This document shows, in pieces, positions 1 to 9,482 of a DNA stretch of 64,000 bases (positions are counted from its first letter, which is position 1; the number at the start of each line of letters is the position of its first letter). The notes under the pieces were generated by a model. It was not told the DNA's origin. It searched no databases and was given only the letters and a program-made list of their open reading frames with translations. Source of the DNA: Tagaea sp965279565 (GTDB taxonomy: Bacteria > Pseudomonadota > Alphaproteobacteria > CACIAM-22H2); contig OZ257249.1 in NCBI GenBank assembly GCA_965279565.1, positions 2,542,001 to 2,606,000 of the forward strand, written 5' to 3'. The translations under genes were made by a program, and so were the position numbers.

Positions 1-192
1 CGTGGCGAGCAGCACCACGAGCAGGACAAGCGTATCCGCCGCCGCGTTCGGGATGACGCGGTCGTAGACCTGCAGCGTGAAGATCGGCAGGGCCGTCCCC
101 AGAACGTTGAGGGCGAGCGAAGCCAGCAGCAGCGTCGGGTCGAGCGCCATGCGGAGTCCGGCGCCGACGGGTATCCGGTCGAATTTTGCCAT
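1..192 (-). CDS. Type I secretion ABC exporter (permease/ATPase), N-terminal fragment
   Basis: This is the first 64 codons of a minus-strand gene that runs off the left edge. It begins with ATG at 192 and reads MAKFDRIPVGAGLRMAL, then a hydrophobic segment and TLQVYDRVIPN, which is typical of the first membrane helices of PrtD/HlyB/LapB-type type I secretion ATPases. Such proteins form an inner-membrane channel with a membrane-fusion protein and TolC and export RTX proteins through an uncleaved C-terminal signal. The gene is divergent from the giant RTX gene to its right and is its likely exporter. The nucleotide-binding domain lies outside the window, so the family call rests on the N-terminus only. 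Confidence 0.8.
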   Translation of the reverse strand, partial: MAKFDRIPVGAGLRMALDPTLLLASLALNVLGTALPIFTLQVYDRVIPNAAADTLVLLVVLLAT

Positions 193-411
193 CGGTAGGG
201 TGTCGTCTCGCCTAGTATGGCCGTCGGCCGGTCGGGGGGAGTTGCGGGGCTCCGGCTTACCCCGGTTCGGGGCGAGTCGAAGATAAGATTCCACGATGGA
301 GAGTATAGCGCGAAAACTTCACTGTGGACTCAAATCTAAAAAGAATGCATAATTTTATATATCTCATTAAGTAGTTGTTATTGAACAAATTTGCAGAATG
401 CGAATAGGGTC
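193..411. other. Divergent intergenic region, strongly AT-rich at 310-390
   Basis: No gene is seen here. The stretch separates the secretion ATPase (minus) from the RTX adhesin (plus). About 80 bases at 310-390 are far richer in A and T than the surrounding DNA, as expected for a promoter region, and hold the sigma70-like element listed separately. Confidence 0.7.
325..353 (+). promoter_or_regulatory. Candidate sigma70-type promoter of the RTX adhesin
   Basis: TGGACT at 325-330 and CATAAT at 348-353 are separated by 17 bases and match the -35 and -10 consensus at 4/6 and 5/6 positions. Transcription would start near 360, leaving a leader of about 30-50 bases before the candidate start codons at 391 (TTG) and 412 (ATG). 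This is inferred from sequence alone. Confidence 0.45.
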
Positions 412-3400
412 ATGGCAGACGACGCACGTGAGGTTTTGGCCGACGAATTGACGGCGCTTCCGAAGGACGGAAAGCCTGCCGCGCCCACACCTGCGCCTGC
501 GTCCGAAACCGGGCTGAGCCAGCCCCAGACCCAGACGCCCGGCGGTGCCCAGGAAGCCGCCAACACGATGGGTGCCGTCAGCTACGGCACCTTGATGGGC
601 GACGAGCGCAGTTTCCAGCCGCAGACGCCCGCCGCCGATCAGGCGATCGAGGTCGCCGTCGGCCCCAGGATCGAGACCGCCCGGGCGGGTGAAGGCGTCG
701 ACGCGGCTGCCGACGCGCAGTCGTCGGCGACAGGCGAGACCGCCGCAGCCGGCAGCCTCGGCGGCGAACGCGCCGGCGAAGCAGGCACGCAGACGGCCAA
801 CGCGAATTTCACGGTCCGCGGCATCGATGTCGCGGTACCGGGGGCTGGCGCGAACGCCGCGGCAGGTGCGCCCGGCGCGCCGGCCGACATACCCGGTACG
901 CCCGTCACGGCCGCGACGGGCGAGGGTGGCGCGGCCGGATCCGCCGAGGGCGCCGCTGCAGGTTCCGGTCCTGTCGCGCCAACAGGTGCGGCCGGTGCCG
1001 CGCGCGGCGGCGAAGTGCTGACGGGAACCGTATCGGGCTCTCTCGAAGGGGCCGCCACGAACGCGATCGGCCTCGGCAGCAATCCCGCCGGTAGCGGAAC
1101 CGCACCGCTGCAGGCCGCTTCGCTGCGCAGCGAGCCGGTCGCCGCACCTGCCGGCGCGCCGTCCGTCGCGCCGAACGCGCCGCCGCCCGCACCGCCGCCC
1201 GTCGAATTCCAGCCCGCCTCGATCGACACGGGTCCGTTCATCGCCCCGACACCTATCGCGACTCCGGTCGAAGCACCCGACACGCTCGCTGCCGACCCGC
1301 TGCTTTCGGCGGCGAACGCGACGGGCACGGAAGATGTCGCGGTCCCGCTGAACATCAGCGCCGCTCTGGGCGACACCGACGGTTCCGAGACCTTGTCGAT
1401 CACGATCTCGGGCGTGCCGACGGGCGCACACCTGACGGCCGGCATCGACAACGGCGACGGCACGTGGACTCTGGCGCCCGGCGATCTCGCCGGCCTCGCC
1501 TTCGTGCCCGCCGCGAACGCGTCGGGCACCGTCGCCCTCCATGTTTCCGCGACGTCGACAGAAATCCGTTCAGGCGCGCAGGCGACGCGCACGGCCGACC
1601 TGCAGATCGACATCGCGGGCGTCGTCGACGCGCCGACGCTGTCGGCGACGAATGCGTCCGGTACCGAAGACACCTCCGTCCCACTGAATATCAATTCTGC
1701 ACTTGGCGACACCGACGGTTCCGAGACTCTGTCGATCACGATCTCTGGCGTGCCTTCGGATGGCCATCTCACCGCCGGTATCGACAATGGCGATGGAACC
1801 TGGATGCTCGCACCCGGCGATCTCGCCGGGCTCGCGTACGTCCCCGGTGCCAATGATTCCGGCACGTTCAATCTCGGCATCACGGCGATCGCAACCGAAG
1901 CGAACGGTTCGACGAGTGTGCGCAACGCAACGCTGTCGGTCGATGTTGCGGCAGTCGCCGACGCGCCGACGCTGTCGGCGACGGATGCGGCGGGCACGGA
2001 AGACAATGCAGTTGCGCTGAACATCAGTGCTGCTCTCGGTGACGCCGACGGTTCCGAGACTTTGTCGATCACGATCTCGGGCGTTCCGGCCGACGGCCAC
2101 CTGACGGCCGGCATCGACAATGGCGACGGTACGTGGACTCTGGCGCCGGGCGATCTTGCTGGGCTCGCCTATGTGCCGGGCGCAAACGATTCCGGCACGT
2201 TCAATCTCGGTATCACCGCGACCGCCACCGAGGCAAATGGCTCGACGAGCGTTCGCAGTGCTACGCTGTCGGTGGATGTTGCTGCTGTCGCCGACGCGCC
2301 GACGTTGACGACATCGAGCGCGGCGGGCACGGAAGACACCGCCGTCCCGCTGAACATCTCAGCTGCACTCGGCGACGCCGACGGGTCGGAAACGCTTTCG
2401 ATCACCGTCTCCGGCGTGCCGCTCGACGGCCATCTCACGGCCGGCATCGACAATGGCGACGGCACGTGGACTCTTGCACCCGGCGATCTCGCCGGGCTTG
2501 CCTACGTTCCGGGCGCAAACGATTCCGGCACGTTCAATCTCGGCATCACGGCGACGGCGGCCGAAGCAAACGGTTCGACAAGCGTGCGCAATGCGACGCT
2601 CGCGGTCGATATCGCTGCCGTTGCCGACGCGCCGACGCTGGTGGCGACGAATGCGACCGGCACCGAAGACACGAACGTCCCGCTGAACATCTCGGCGGCT
2701 CTCGGCGACGCCGACGGTTCCGAGACTCTGTCGATCACCGTTTCGGGCGTGCCGCTCGACGGCCATCTGACCGCCGGCATCGACAATGGCGACGGTACCT
2801 GGACGCTCGCTCCTGGCGATCTCGCCGGGCTGGCCTACGTTCCGGGTGCGAATGACTCGGGCACGTTCAATCTCGGCATCACGGCGACGGCGGCCGAGGC
2901 GAACGGTTCGACCAGCGTTCGTAACGCGACGCTGTCGGTGGATATTGCCGCTGTCGCCGACGCGCCGACGCTGACGACGTCGAACGCGACGGGCATCGAA
3001 GACACTTCCGTTCCGCTGAACATCAGCGCAGTGCTTGGTGACACCGACGGTTCGGAAACGCTTTCGATCACCGTCTCCGGCGTTCCGCTCGACGGCCATC
3101 TCACTGCAGGCATCGACAACGGCGACGGCACGTGGACTCTTGCACCCAGCGATCTCGCCGGGCTCGCGTACGTTCCGGGTGCGAATGATTCCGGTACGTT
3201 CAATCTCGCCATCACCGCGACCGCCACCGAAGCGAACGGCTCGACGAGCGTGCGCAATGCGACGCTGTCGGTGGATGTCGCTGCCGTCGCCGACGCGCCG
3301 ACGCTGGTGGCGACGAACGCGACGGGTACGGAAGGCACCGCGGTTCCGCTGAACATCTCGACGGCACTTGGCGACACCGACGGTTCCGAGACTTTGTCGA

Positions 3401-6400
3401 TCACCGTTTCGGGTGTGCCTTCGGACGGCCATCTGACGGCCGGCATCGACAATGGCGACGGCACTTGGACGCTCGCACCCGGCGATCTTGCCGGGCTCGC
3501 CTATGTGCCGGGTGCGAATGACTCCGGCACGTTCAATCTCGGCGTCACGGCGACCGCCACCGAGGCAAACGGTTCCACCAGCGTTCGCAACGCGACGCTT
3601 TCGGTCGACGTCGCCGCAGTCGCCGACGCGCCGACACTGACGGCAACGAATGCGACCGGCACCGAAGACACGAGCGTCCCGCTGAACATCAGCGCAGCAC
3701 TCGGCGACGCCGACGGTTCCGAGACTCTGTCGATAACGATCTCCGGCGTGCCTGCCGACGGCCACCTGACGGCCGGCATCGACAACGGCGACGGTACCTG
3801 GACGCTCGCACCCGGCGATCTCGCAGGGCTCGCGTATGTTCCGGGTGCGAACGACTCGGGCGCGTTCAATCTCGCCATCACCGCGACCGCCACCGAGGCG
3901 AACGGCTCAACCAGCGTGCGCAATGCGACCGTCGCCGTCGACGTTGCGGCTGTTGCCGATGCGCCGACGCTTTCCGCCAACAACGCCGCCGGCACGGAAG
4001 ATACGGCCGTTCCGCTCAACATCTCGGCGACGCTCGGCGATGCCGACGGCTCGGAAGCGCTGTCGATCACCGTCTCCGGCGTGCCGCTCGACGGCCAGCT
4101 CACGGCCGGCATCGACAACGGCGACGGCTCGTGGACGCTGGCACCCGGCGATCTCGCCGGGCTCGCCTATGTTCCGGGCACCGACGCGTCGGGCAGCTTC
4201 ACGCTGCATGTCGTGGCGACGGCAAGCGAGGCGAACGGTTCGACGAGCGTGCGCACCGCCGACATCGCGGTCGACGTCGCGGCGACGACCGACGCGCCGA
4301 CGTCGCTGTCGATCGACGTGCGCAGCGCCGTCGGCAACGATTCCACGTTCGCCAACGGCGAGACCGGCGAGGTCGCGGTCGTGGCGCAGTTCCGCGACAA
4401 CGACGGCTCGCAGACGCACGGCGCCACGCTCGCCGTGCCCGACGGCCTGATCGTCACCGATGCGGCCGGCGGCGTCTGGACGCCGGGCGCGGACGGTACG
4501 GGCGGCGAAATCTCGTTCGGCGGCGTCATCGGAAACGACGGCCTGCTCGACGTCACGATCGGCGTGCGCGCGGCGGACGAGATCGATGTCGATGCGTCCG
4601 GCCAGTTCCAGCTGACGGCGACGAGTGCCGAAGCGAATGCCGCTACGATGTCGACGACGGCGACCGCCGCCGCGAACCTGACGACGGCCCCGCTGACGGT
4701 TGCCGGTACGTCGGGCAACGACGGCTTCGCCGCGAGCGGCCTGCGCGAATCCTTCCAGGGCGACGCGGGCAGCGACACCGTCAGCTATGCGGCGGACACC
4801 GCCGGCGTGAACGTCAATCTCGCGGCGGGCACCGCGTCCGGCGGCCTCGCAACCGGCGACGTGCTGTCGGGCATCGAGAACCTGACGGGCGGCTCGGGCG
4901 ACGACACGCTGACCGGCGACGCGCTGGCCAATCGTCTCGAAGGCGGTGCGGGGGACGATGCGCTGACCGGCGGTGCCGGCGCCGACACGCTTGTCGGCGG
5001 TGCGGGCATCGACACGGCGAACTATTCGGCTTCTGCGGCCGGCGTCACGGTCAATCTTTCGACCGGTGCGGGATCGGGCGGCGACGCGGCGGGCGATTCG
5101 CTGTCGGGCATCGAGAACGTCGTCGGCTCGGCGAGCGCCGACACGATCACCGGCGACGGCAACGCCAACCGTCTCGAAGGGAACGCGGGCAACGACCGTC
5201 TCGACGGCGGGGCCGGCGACGACATGCTGGTCGGCGGCCTCGGCTCCGACTCGTTGATCGGCGGAACGGGCATCGACACCGCAAGCTACGCGAGCGCGAC
5301 GGCCGGCGTGACGGCGAGCCTCGCCACGAGTTCGGGCACGGCCGGCGAAGCGTCGGGCGACACCTATTCCGGCATCGAGAATCTCGAAGGCTCGGCCTTC
5401 GCCGACACGCTGACCGGCGATACGGCCGCCAACATCCTTAAGGGCGGCGACGGCAGCGACGTGCTGCTCGGCGGCGCCGGTGCCGACACGCTGGAAGGCG
5501 GCGACGGAAACGACACGGCGAGCTATTCGACGTCGTCCGCGTCGGTCACGGTCAATCTCGCGACGGGTGCGGGCACGCAGGGCGATGCGGCCGGCGACGT
5601 GCTGACCGGAATCGAGACGCTGATCGGCGGCTCGGGTGCGGACACGTTCACGGGCGACGAGGGCGCCAACCGCATCGATGGCGGTTCGGGCAACGACACG
5701 ATCGCGGGCGGTGCGGGTGCGGATACGCTGATCGGCGGGTCCAGCACCGACACGCTGACCTATGCGGCCGACACGGCGGGCGTGAATGTCAGTCTCGCGA
5801 CCGGAACGGGCAGCGGCGGCGACGCCGAAGGCGACGTCGTCTCGGGCTTCGAGACCCTCGTCGGCGGTTCGGGCGACGACACTCTGACCGGCGATACGGC
5901 CTCGAACCGTCTCGACGGCGGCTCGGGCGACGACACGCTGACCGGCGGTGCGGGCGGCGACACGCTCGTCGGCGGCGCCGGCATCGACACGGCGAACTAC
6001 GCGGCCTCGACCGCGGCCGTTACCGTCAATCTCGCGACGGGAGCCGGATCCGGCGGCGATGCCGCCAGCGACTCGCTCTCGGGCATCGAGAACGTCGTCG
6101 GCTCCAATCTGGCCGATACGCTGACCGGCGACGCGAACGCCAACGTGCTCGAAGGCGGTGCCGGGAACGACACGCTGGCTGGCGGTGCGGGTGCCGACAC
6201 GCTGATCGGCGGGGCGGGCAACGACACGGCGACCTATGCGGCCTCGACAGGCGCCGTCACGGTCAATCTCGCGACGGGCGAAGGCACGCAGGGCGATGCG
6301 GCCGGCGACGTGCTGTCGGGCATCGAGACGCTGATCGGCGGTTCGGGTGCGGACACGCTGACCGGCGACGCCGCCGCCAATTCGATCGACGGCGGCGCGG

Positions 6401-9381
6401 GCAACGACACGATCTTCGGCGGTGCCGGTGCCGACACGATGATCGGCGGGACGGGTACCGACACGGTCGACTATTCGGCCTCGGGCTCTGGCGTGACGTT
6501 CAGCCTGACGTCCGGCACGGGTTCCGGCGGCGACGCGCAGGGCGACACCTACACCACGATCGAGAACGCGGTCGGCTCGGCCCATGCCGACGCGATCACC
6601 GGCACCACGGCCGCGAACCTGCTGGTCGGCGGCGAAGGCGACGACACGCTGACGGGCGGCTCTGGCGCCGACACGCTGACCGGCGGGGCAGGCACCGACA
6701 CGGCGAACTATTCGACCTCGACGGCGGCACTCTCGGTCAACCTCGCCACGGGTGCGGTTTCCGGCGACGCGGCCGGCGACGTGCTGTCGGGCATCGAGAA
6801 CCTGACGGGCGGCACCAGCACCGATACGCTGACCGGCGATGCGAACGCCAACGTCCTCGACGGCGGCAGCGGCAACGACACGCTGTCCGGCGGCGCAGGC
6901 GCGGACACGCTGACCGGCGGTGCCGGCGCCGACACGGCGAGCTATGCGGCATCGGCCGAGGCGGTGAATGTCGATCTTGCGAGCGGGACCCATTCGGGCG
7001 GCGATGCCGAAGGCGACGTGCTGTCGGGCATCGAGAGCCTCGTCGGTTCGGCTCATGCCGACACGCTGACGGGCGACGCGGCCGCCAATTCGCTCGACGG
7101 CGGTGCCGGCGACGACACGCTGACCGGTGGGGCGGGTGCGGACACGATCACCGGCGGCGCCGGCATCGACACGGCGAGCTACGCGGCATCGGCTGCGGCC
7201 GTGAACGTGAGCCTGACGAGCAACACGGGTACTGGCGGCGACGCGGCCAGCGACGTGCTGTCCGGCATCGAGAACCTGGTCGGTTCGGCCAATTCCGACA
7301 CGCTGACGGGCAGCACGGCGGCCAACCTGCTGACCGGCGGTGCCGGCGACGACACGCTGCTCGGCGGTGCCGGTGCCGACACGCTCGCCGGCGGCGACGG
7401 CGCCGACACGGCGAGCTATTCGACCTCGACGGCCGCCGTCACGGTCAATCTCGCCGCGGGCACGGTCGGCGGCGATGCGGCCGGAGACGTGCTGACCAGC
7501 ATCGAGAACCTGATCGGCGGTTCGGGCAACGACAGTTTCACCGGCGACGACGGTGCGAACCGCATCGACGGCGGTTCGGGCAACGACACGATCGAGGGCG
7601 GTGCGGGCGCCGACATCCTGATCGGCGGATCGGGCACGGATACGCTCAGCTACGCGTCCGACACGACGGGCGTGACCGTCAGCCTCGGCACGGGCGTCGA
7701 AACCGGCGGCGACGCCGAAGGCGACACGATATCGGGCTTCGAGAACATCACCGGCGGTTCGGGCGGCGACAAGCTGACCGGCGACACGGCCGCCAACGTG
7801 CTGATCGGCGGTGCCGGCGACGACACGCTGACCGGCGGGACCGGGGCCGACACGCTGACCGGCGGTGCGGGCATCGACACGGCGAACTACGCGTCCTCGA
7901 CTGCCGCCGTCACGGTCAATCTCGCGACGGGGGCCGGGTCGGGTACGGGCAGCGAAGCGGCGAGCGACGTGCTGTCGGGCATCGAGAATGTCGTCGGCTC
8001 GGGTCTGGCCGACACGCTGACGGGCGACGCGAACGCCAACGTGCTGGAAGGCGGTGCCGGAAACGACACGCTGGCCGGCGGTGCCGGTGCGGATACGCTG
8101 ACCGGCGGGGCAGGCAACGACACCGCGACCTACGCCGCGTCGACCGCCGCCGTCACGGTCAATCTGACGACCGGGGCCGGCACACAGGGCGATGCCGCAG
8201 GCGACGTGCTGTCGGGCATCGAGACGCTGATCGGCGGCTCGGGTGCGGACACGCTGACCGGCGACGCAGCCGCCAACCGCATCGACGGCGGGACCGGCAA
8301 CGACACGATCTTCGGCGGTGCGGGTGCCGACACGATGATCGGCGGGACGGGCACCGACACGGTCGACTATTCGGCCTCGGGTGCTGGCGTGACGTTCAGC
8401 CTGACGTCCGGCACCGGCTCGGGCGGCGACGCGCAGGGCGACACCTACACCACGATCGAAAACGCGGTCGGCTCGGCCTATGCCGACGCGATCACCGGCA
8501 CGACGGCTGCGAACCTGCTTGTCGGCGGCGAAGGCAACGACACGCTGACGGGCGGCTCGGGTGCCGACACGCTGCAGGGCGGTGCTGGCACCGACACGGC
8601 GAACTATTCGACCTCGACGTCGGTGCTGTCGGTCAACCTCGCCACGGGTGCCGTTTCCGGCGACGCGGCCGGCGACGTGCTGTCGGGCGTCGAGAACGTG
8701 ACGGGCGGCACGAAGAACGACACGCTGACCGGCGACGACGGCGCCAACGTGCTGTCGGGCATGGCCGGCAACGACACGCTGTCCGGCGGTGCCGGCGACG
8801 ACACGCTGCTCGGCGGCGCGGGTTCGGATTCGCTCGTCGGCGGCGCGGGTTCCGACACGGCCGACTACGGCGCTTCCACGGCGGCCGTCAGCGTCAATCT
8901 CGCGACGGGTGCGGTCAGCGGCGGCGACGCGGCGGGCGACGTGTTCTCGTCGATCGAGAACCTTGCGGGCAGCACCAAGAACGACACGCTGACCGGCGAC
9001 GCGAACGCCAACCTGCTCGACGGCCGCCTCGGCAACGACACGCTGTCGGGCGGTGCCGGCGACGACACGCTGATGGGCGGGGACGGCAACGACCTGCTGG
9101 TCGGCGGCGACGGTTCGGACCTCGCCTATTTCGGCGCCGGCTGGGGCAACGACGTGTTCCAGGGCGGTGCGGCCGGCGGCTGGACCGACACCGTGTTCAT
9201 CGACGGCGTGACCGGCGGGCCGGGTGCGGGCGGCTGGACGCTGACGCTCGACGACGGCACCGTGCTGACTGACGCCTCGGCGCACGGCTCGATCGACCTG
9301 GCGGCGGACTCGTCCGGCACGGTCGTCATGTCCGACGGCAGCGAACTGACCTTCGAGGGCGTCGAAAAGTTCCAGTGGTAG
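412..9381 (+). CDS. Giant RTX adhesin (cadherin/Ig-like repeats plus calcium-binding RTX modules)
   Basis: A secreted surface or extracellular adhesin of about 2,989 residues, expected to leave by type I secretion and fold on binding calcium. Residues 1-294 are Ala/Pro/Gly-rich with no signal peptide. Residues 295-1293 are nine 111-residue repeats of the GTEDTAVPLNISAALGD type, each with DGSETLSIT and NGDGTWTLAPGDLAGL. A spacer follows to about residue 1430. Then come about eighteen ~79-residue modules rich in GGAGDDTLTGG nonapeptides (Ca-binding beta-roll), alternating with DTANYxxSTAAVTVNL and LSGIENxxGS segments. The last ~90 residues lack nonapeptides and end in KFQW, fitting a C-terminal type I signal. 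The frame is open from a TTG at 391; ATG 412 was chosen because AGGG lies just upstream, but neither start has a strong ribosome site. The exporter fragment is divergent at 1-192. The ligand is unknown. Confidence 0.88.
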   Translation: MADDAREVLADELTALPKDGKPAAPTPAPASETGLSQPQTQTPGGAQEAANTMGAVSYGTLMGDERSFQPQTPAADQAIEVAVGPRIETARAGEGVDAAADAQSSATGETAAAGSLGGERAGEAGTQTANANFTVRGIDVAVPGAGANAAAGAPGAPADIPGTPVTAATGEGGAAGSAEGAAAGSGPVAPTGAAGAARGGEVLTGTVSGSLEGAATNAIGLGSNPAGSGTAPLQAASLRSEPVAAPAGAPSVAPNAPPPAPPPVEFQPASIDTGPFIAPTPIATPVEAPDTLAADPLLSAANATGTEDVAVPLNISAALGDTDGSETLSITISGVPTGAHLTAGIDNGDGTWTLAPGDLAGLAFVPAANASGTVALHVSATSTEIRSGAQATRTADLQIDIAGVVDAPTLSATNASGTEDTSVPLNINSALGDTDGSETLSITISGVPSDGHLTAGIDNGDGTWMLAPGDLAGLAYVPGANDSGTFNLGITAIATEANGSTSVRNATLSVDVAAVADAPTLSATDAAGTEDNAVALNISAALGDADGSETLSITISGVPADGHLTAGIDNGDGTWTLAPGDLAGLAYVPGANDSGTFNLGITATATEANGSTSVRSATLSVDVAAVADAPTLTTSSAAGTEDTAVPLNISAALGDADGSETLSITVSGVPLDGHLTAGIDNGDGTWTLAPGDLAGLAYVPGANDSGTFNLGITATAAEANGSTSVRNATLAVDIAAVADAPTLVATNATGTEDTNVPLNISAALGDADGSETLSITVSGVPLDGHLTAGIDNGDGTWTLAPGDLAGLAYVPGANDSGTFNLGITATAAEANGSTSVRNATLSVDIAAVADAPTLTTSNATGIEDTSVPLNISAVLGDTDGSETLSITVSGVPLDGHLTAGIDNGDGTWTLAPSDLAGLAYVPGANDSGTFNLAITATATEANGSTSVRNATLSVDVAAVADAPTLVATNATGTEGTAVPLNISTALGDTDGSETLSITVSGVPSDGHLTAGIDNGDGTWTLAPGDLAGLAYVPGANDSGTFNLGVTATATEANGSTSVRNATLSVDVAAVADAPTLTATNATGTEDTSVPLNISAALGDADGSETLSITISGVPADGHLTAGIDNGDGTWTLAPGDLAGLAYVPGANDSGAFNLAITATATEANGSTSVRNATVAVDVAAVADAPTLSANNAAGTEDTAVPLNISATLGDADGSEALSITVSGVPLDGQLTAGIDNGDGSWTLAPGDLAGLAYVPGTDASGSFTLHVVATASEANGSTSVRTADIAVDVAATTDAPTSLSIDVRSAVGNDSTFANGETGEVAVVAQFRDNDGSQTHGATLAVPDGLIVTDAAGGVWTPGADGTGGEISFGGVIGNDGLLDVTIGVRAADEIDVDASGQFQLTATSAEANAATMSTTATAAANLTTAPLTVAGTSGNDGFAASGLRESFQGDAGSDTVSYAADTAGVNVNLAAGTASGGLATGDVLSGIENLTGGSGDDTLTGDALANRLEGGAGDDALTGGAGADTLVGGAGIDTANYSASAAGVTVNLSTGAGSGGDAAGDSLSGIENVVGSASADTITGDGNANRLEGNAGNDRLDGGAGDDMLVGGLGSDSLIGGTGIDTASYASATAGVTASLATSSGTAGEASGDTYSGIENLEGSAFADTLTGDTAANILKGGDGSDVLLGGAGADTLEGGDGNDTASYSTSSASVTVNLATGAGTQGDAAGDVLTGIETLIGGSGADTFTGDEGANRIDGGSGNDTIAGGAGADTLIGGSSTDTLTYAADTAGVNVSLATGTGSGGDAEGDVVSGFETLVGGSGDDTLTGDTASNRLDGGSGDDTLTGGAGGDTLVGGAGIDTANYAASTAAVTVNLATGAGSGGDAASDSLSGIENVVGSNLADTLTGDANANVLEGGAGNDTLAGGAGADTLIGGAGNDTATYAASTGAVTVNLATGEGTQGDAAGDVLSGIETLIGGSGADTLTGDAAANSIDGGAGNDTIFGGAGADTMIGGTGTDTVDYSASGSGVTFSLTSGTGSGGDAQGDTYTTIENAVGSAHADAITGTTAANLLVGGEGDDTLTGGSGADTLTGGAGTDTANYSTSTAALSVNLATGAVSGDAAGDVLSGIENLTGGTSTDTLTGDANANVLDGGSGNDTLSGGAGADTLTGGAGADTASYAASAEAVNVDLASGTHSGGDAEGDVLSGIESLVGSAHADTLTGDAAANSLDGGAGDDTLTGGAGADTITGGAGIDTASYAASAAAVNVSLTSNTGTGGDAASDVLSGIENLVGSANSDTLTGSTAANLLTGGAGDDTLLGGAGADTLAGGDGADTASYSTSTAAVTVNLAAGTVGGDAAGDVLTSIENLIGGSGNDSFTGDDGANRIDGGSGNDTIEGGAGADILIGGSGTDTLSYASDTTGVTVSLGTGVETGGDAEGDTISGFENITGGSGGDKLTGDTAANVLIGGAGDDTLTGGTGADTLTGGAGIDTANYASSTAAVTVNLATGAGSGTGSEAASDVLSGIENVVGSGLADTLTGDANANVLEGGAGNDTLAGGAGADTLTGGAGNDTATYAASTAAVTVNLTTGAGTQGDAAGDVLSGIETLIGGSGADTLTGDAAANRIDGGTGNDTIFGGAGADTMIGGTGTDTVDYSASGAGVTFSLTSGTGSGGDAQGDTYTTIENAVGSAYADAITGTTAANLLVGGEGNDTLTGGSGADTLQGGAGTDTANYSTSTSVLSVNLATGAVSGDAAGDVLSGVENVTGGTKNDTLTGDDGANVLSGMAGNDTLSGGAGDDTLLGGAGSDSLVGGAGSDTADYGASTAAVSVNLATGAVSGGDAAGDVFSSIENLAGSTKNDTLTGDANANLLDGRLGNDTLSGGAGDDTLMGGDGNDLLVGGDGSDLAYFGAGWGNDVFQGGAAGGWTDTVFIDGVTGGPGAGGWTLTLDDGTVLTDASAHGSIDLAADSSGTVVMSDGSELTFEGVEKFQW
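1294..4290 (+). repeat. Nine in-frame tandem repeats of exactly 333 bp
   Basis: The codon for the conserved Asp at each unit start falls at 1294, 1627, 1960, 2293, 2626, 2959, 3292, 3625 and 3958, and the next unit boundary is at 4291. The period is therefore 333 bp (111 codons) with no length change in nine copies. The middle units are nearly identical at DNA level, while the first (1294-1626) and last differ more, as expected when unequal crossing-over homogenises central copies. Confidence 0.95.
4774..9120 (+). repeat. About 18 RTX modules, mostly 237 bp apart
   Basis: The DT(A/V/L)xY signature that opens each module occurs at 4774, 5011, 5275, 5512, 5749, 5986, 6223, 6460 and so on to about 8854, with a degenerate end copy (DLAYF) at 9118. 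Most spacings are 237 bp, some are shortened by one codon, and a few are lengthened by extra nonapeptides (for example 5011 to 5275). Modules 4-9 resemble modules 12-17, so the array has a larger duplication inside it. Confidence 0.9.
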
Positions 9382-9482
9382 GAATCGCGCGCGTGCGCCG
9401 GCGTTTGCTCGCCCGGCGAACGGGGTTATCCTCTCGCCGCTGCGGAGTCGGATAGGCGTCCGCGACAGGGAGAGGGCGCGCG

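Noticed and set aside
1294..4290. CRISPR-like regular repeats
   Set aside because: The period is 333 bp, all units are coding and in one frame, and there are no short repeats with unique spacers.
3907..9285. A 1,792-codon open frame on the minus strand opposite the RTX adhesin
   Set aside because: It is a shadow frame created by high GC and the repeated Asp/Gly/Thr codons of the adhesin; its protein is Arg/Val/Gly-rich without any domain, and it mirrors the repeat period.
9382..9482. A terminator after the adhesin gene
   Set aside because: CGCCGGCG/CGCCCGGCG near 9397-9420 can pair, but with a bulge and without a T run, so it is not strong enough to list.
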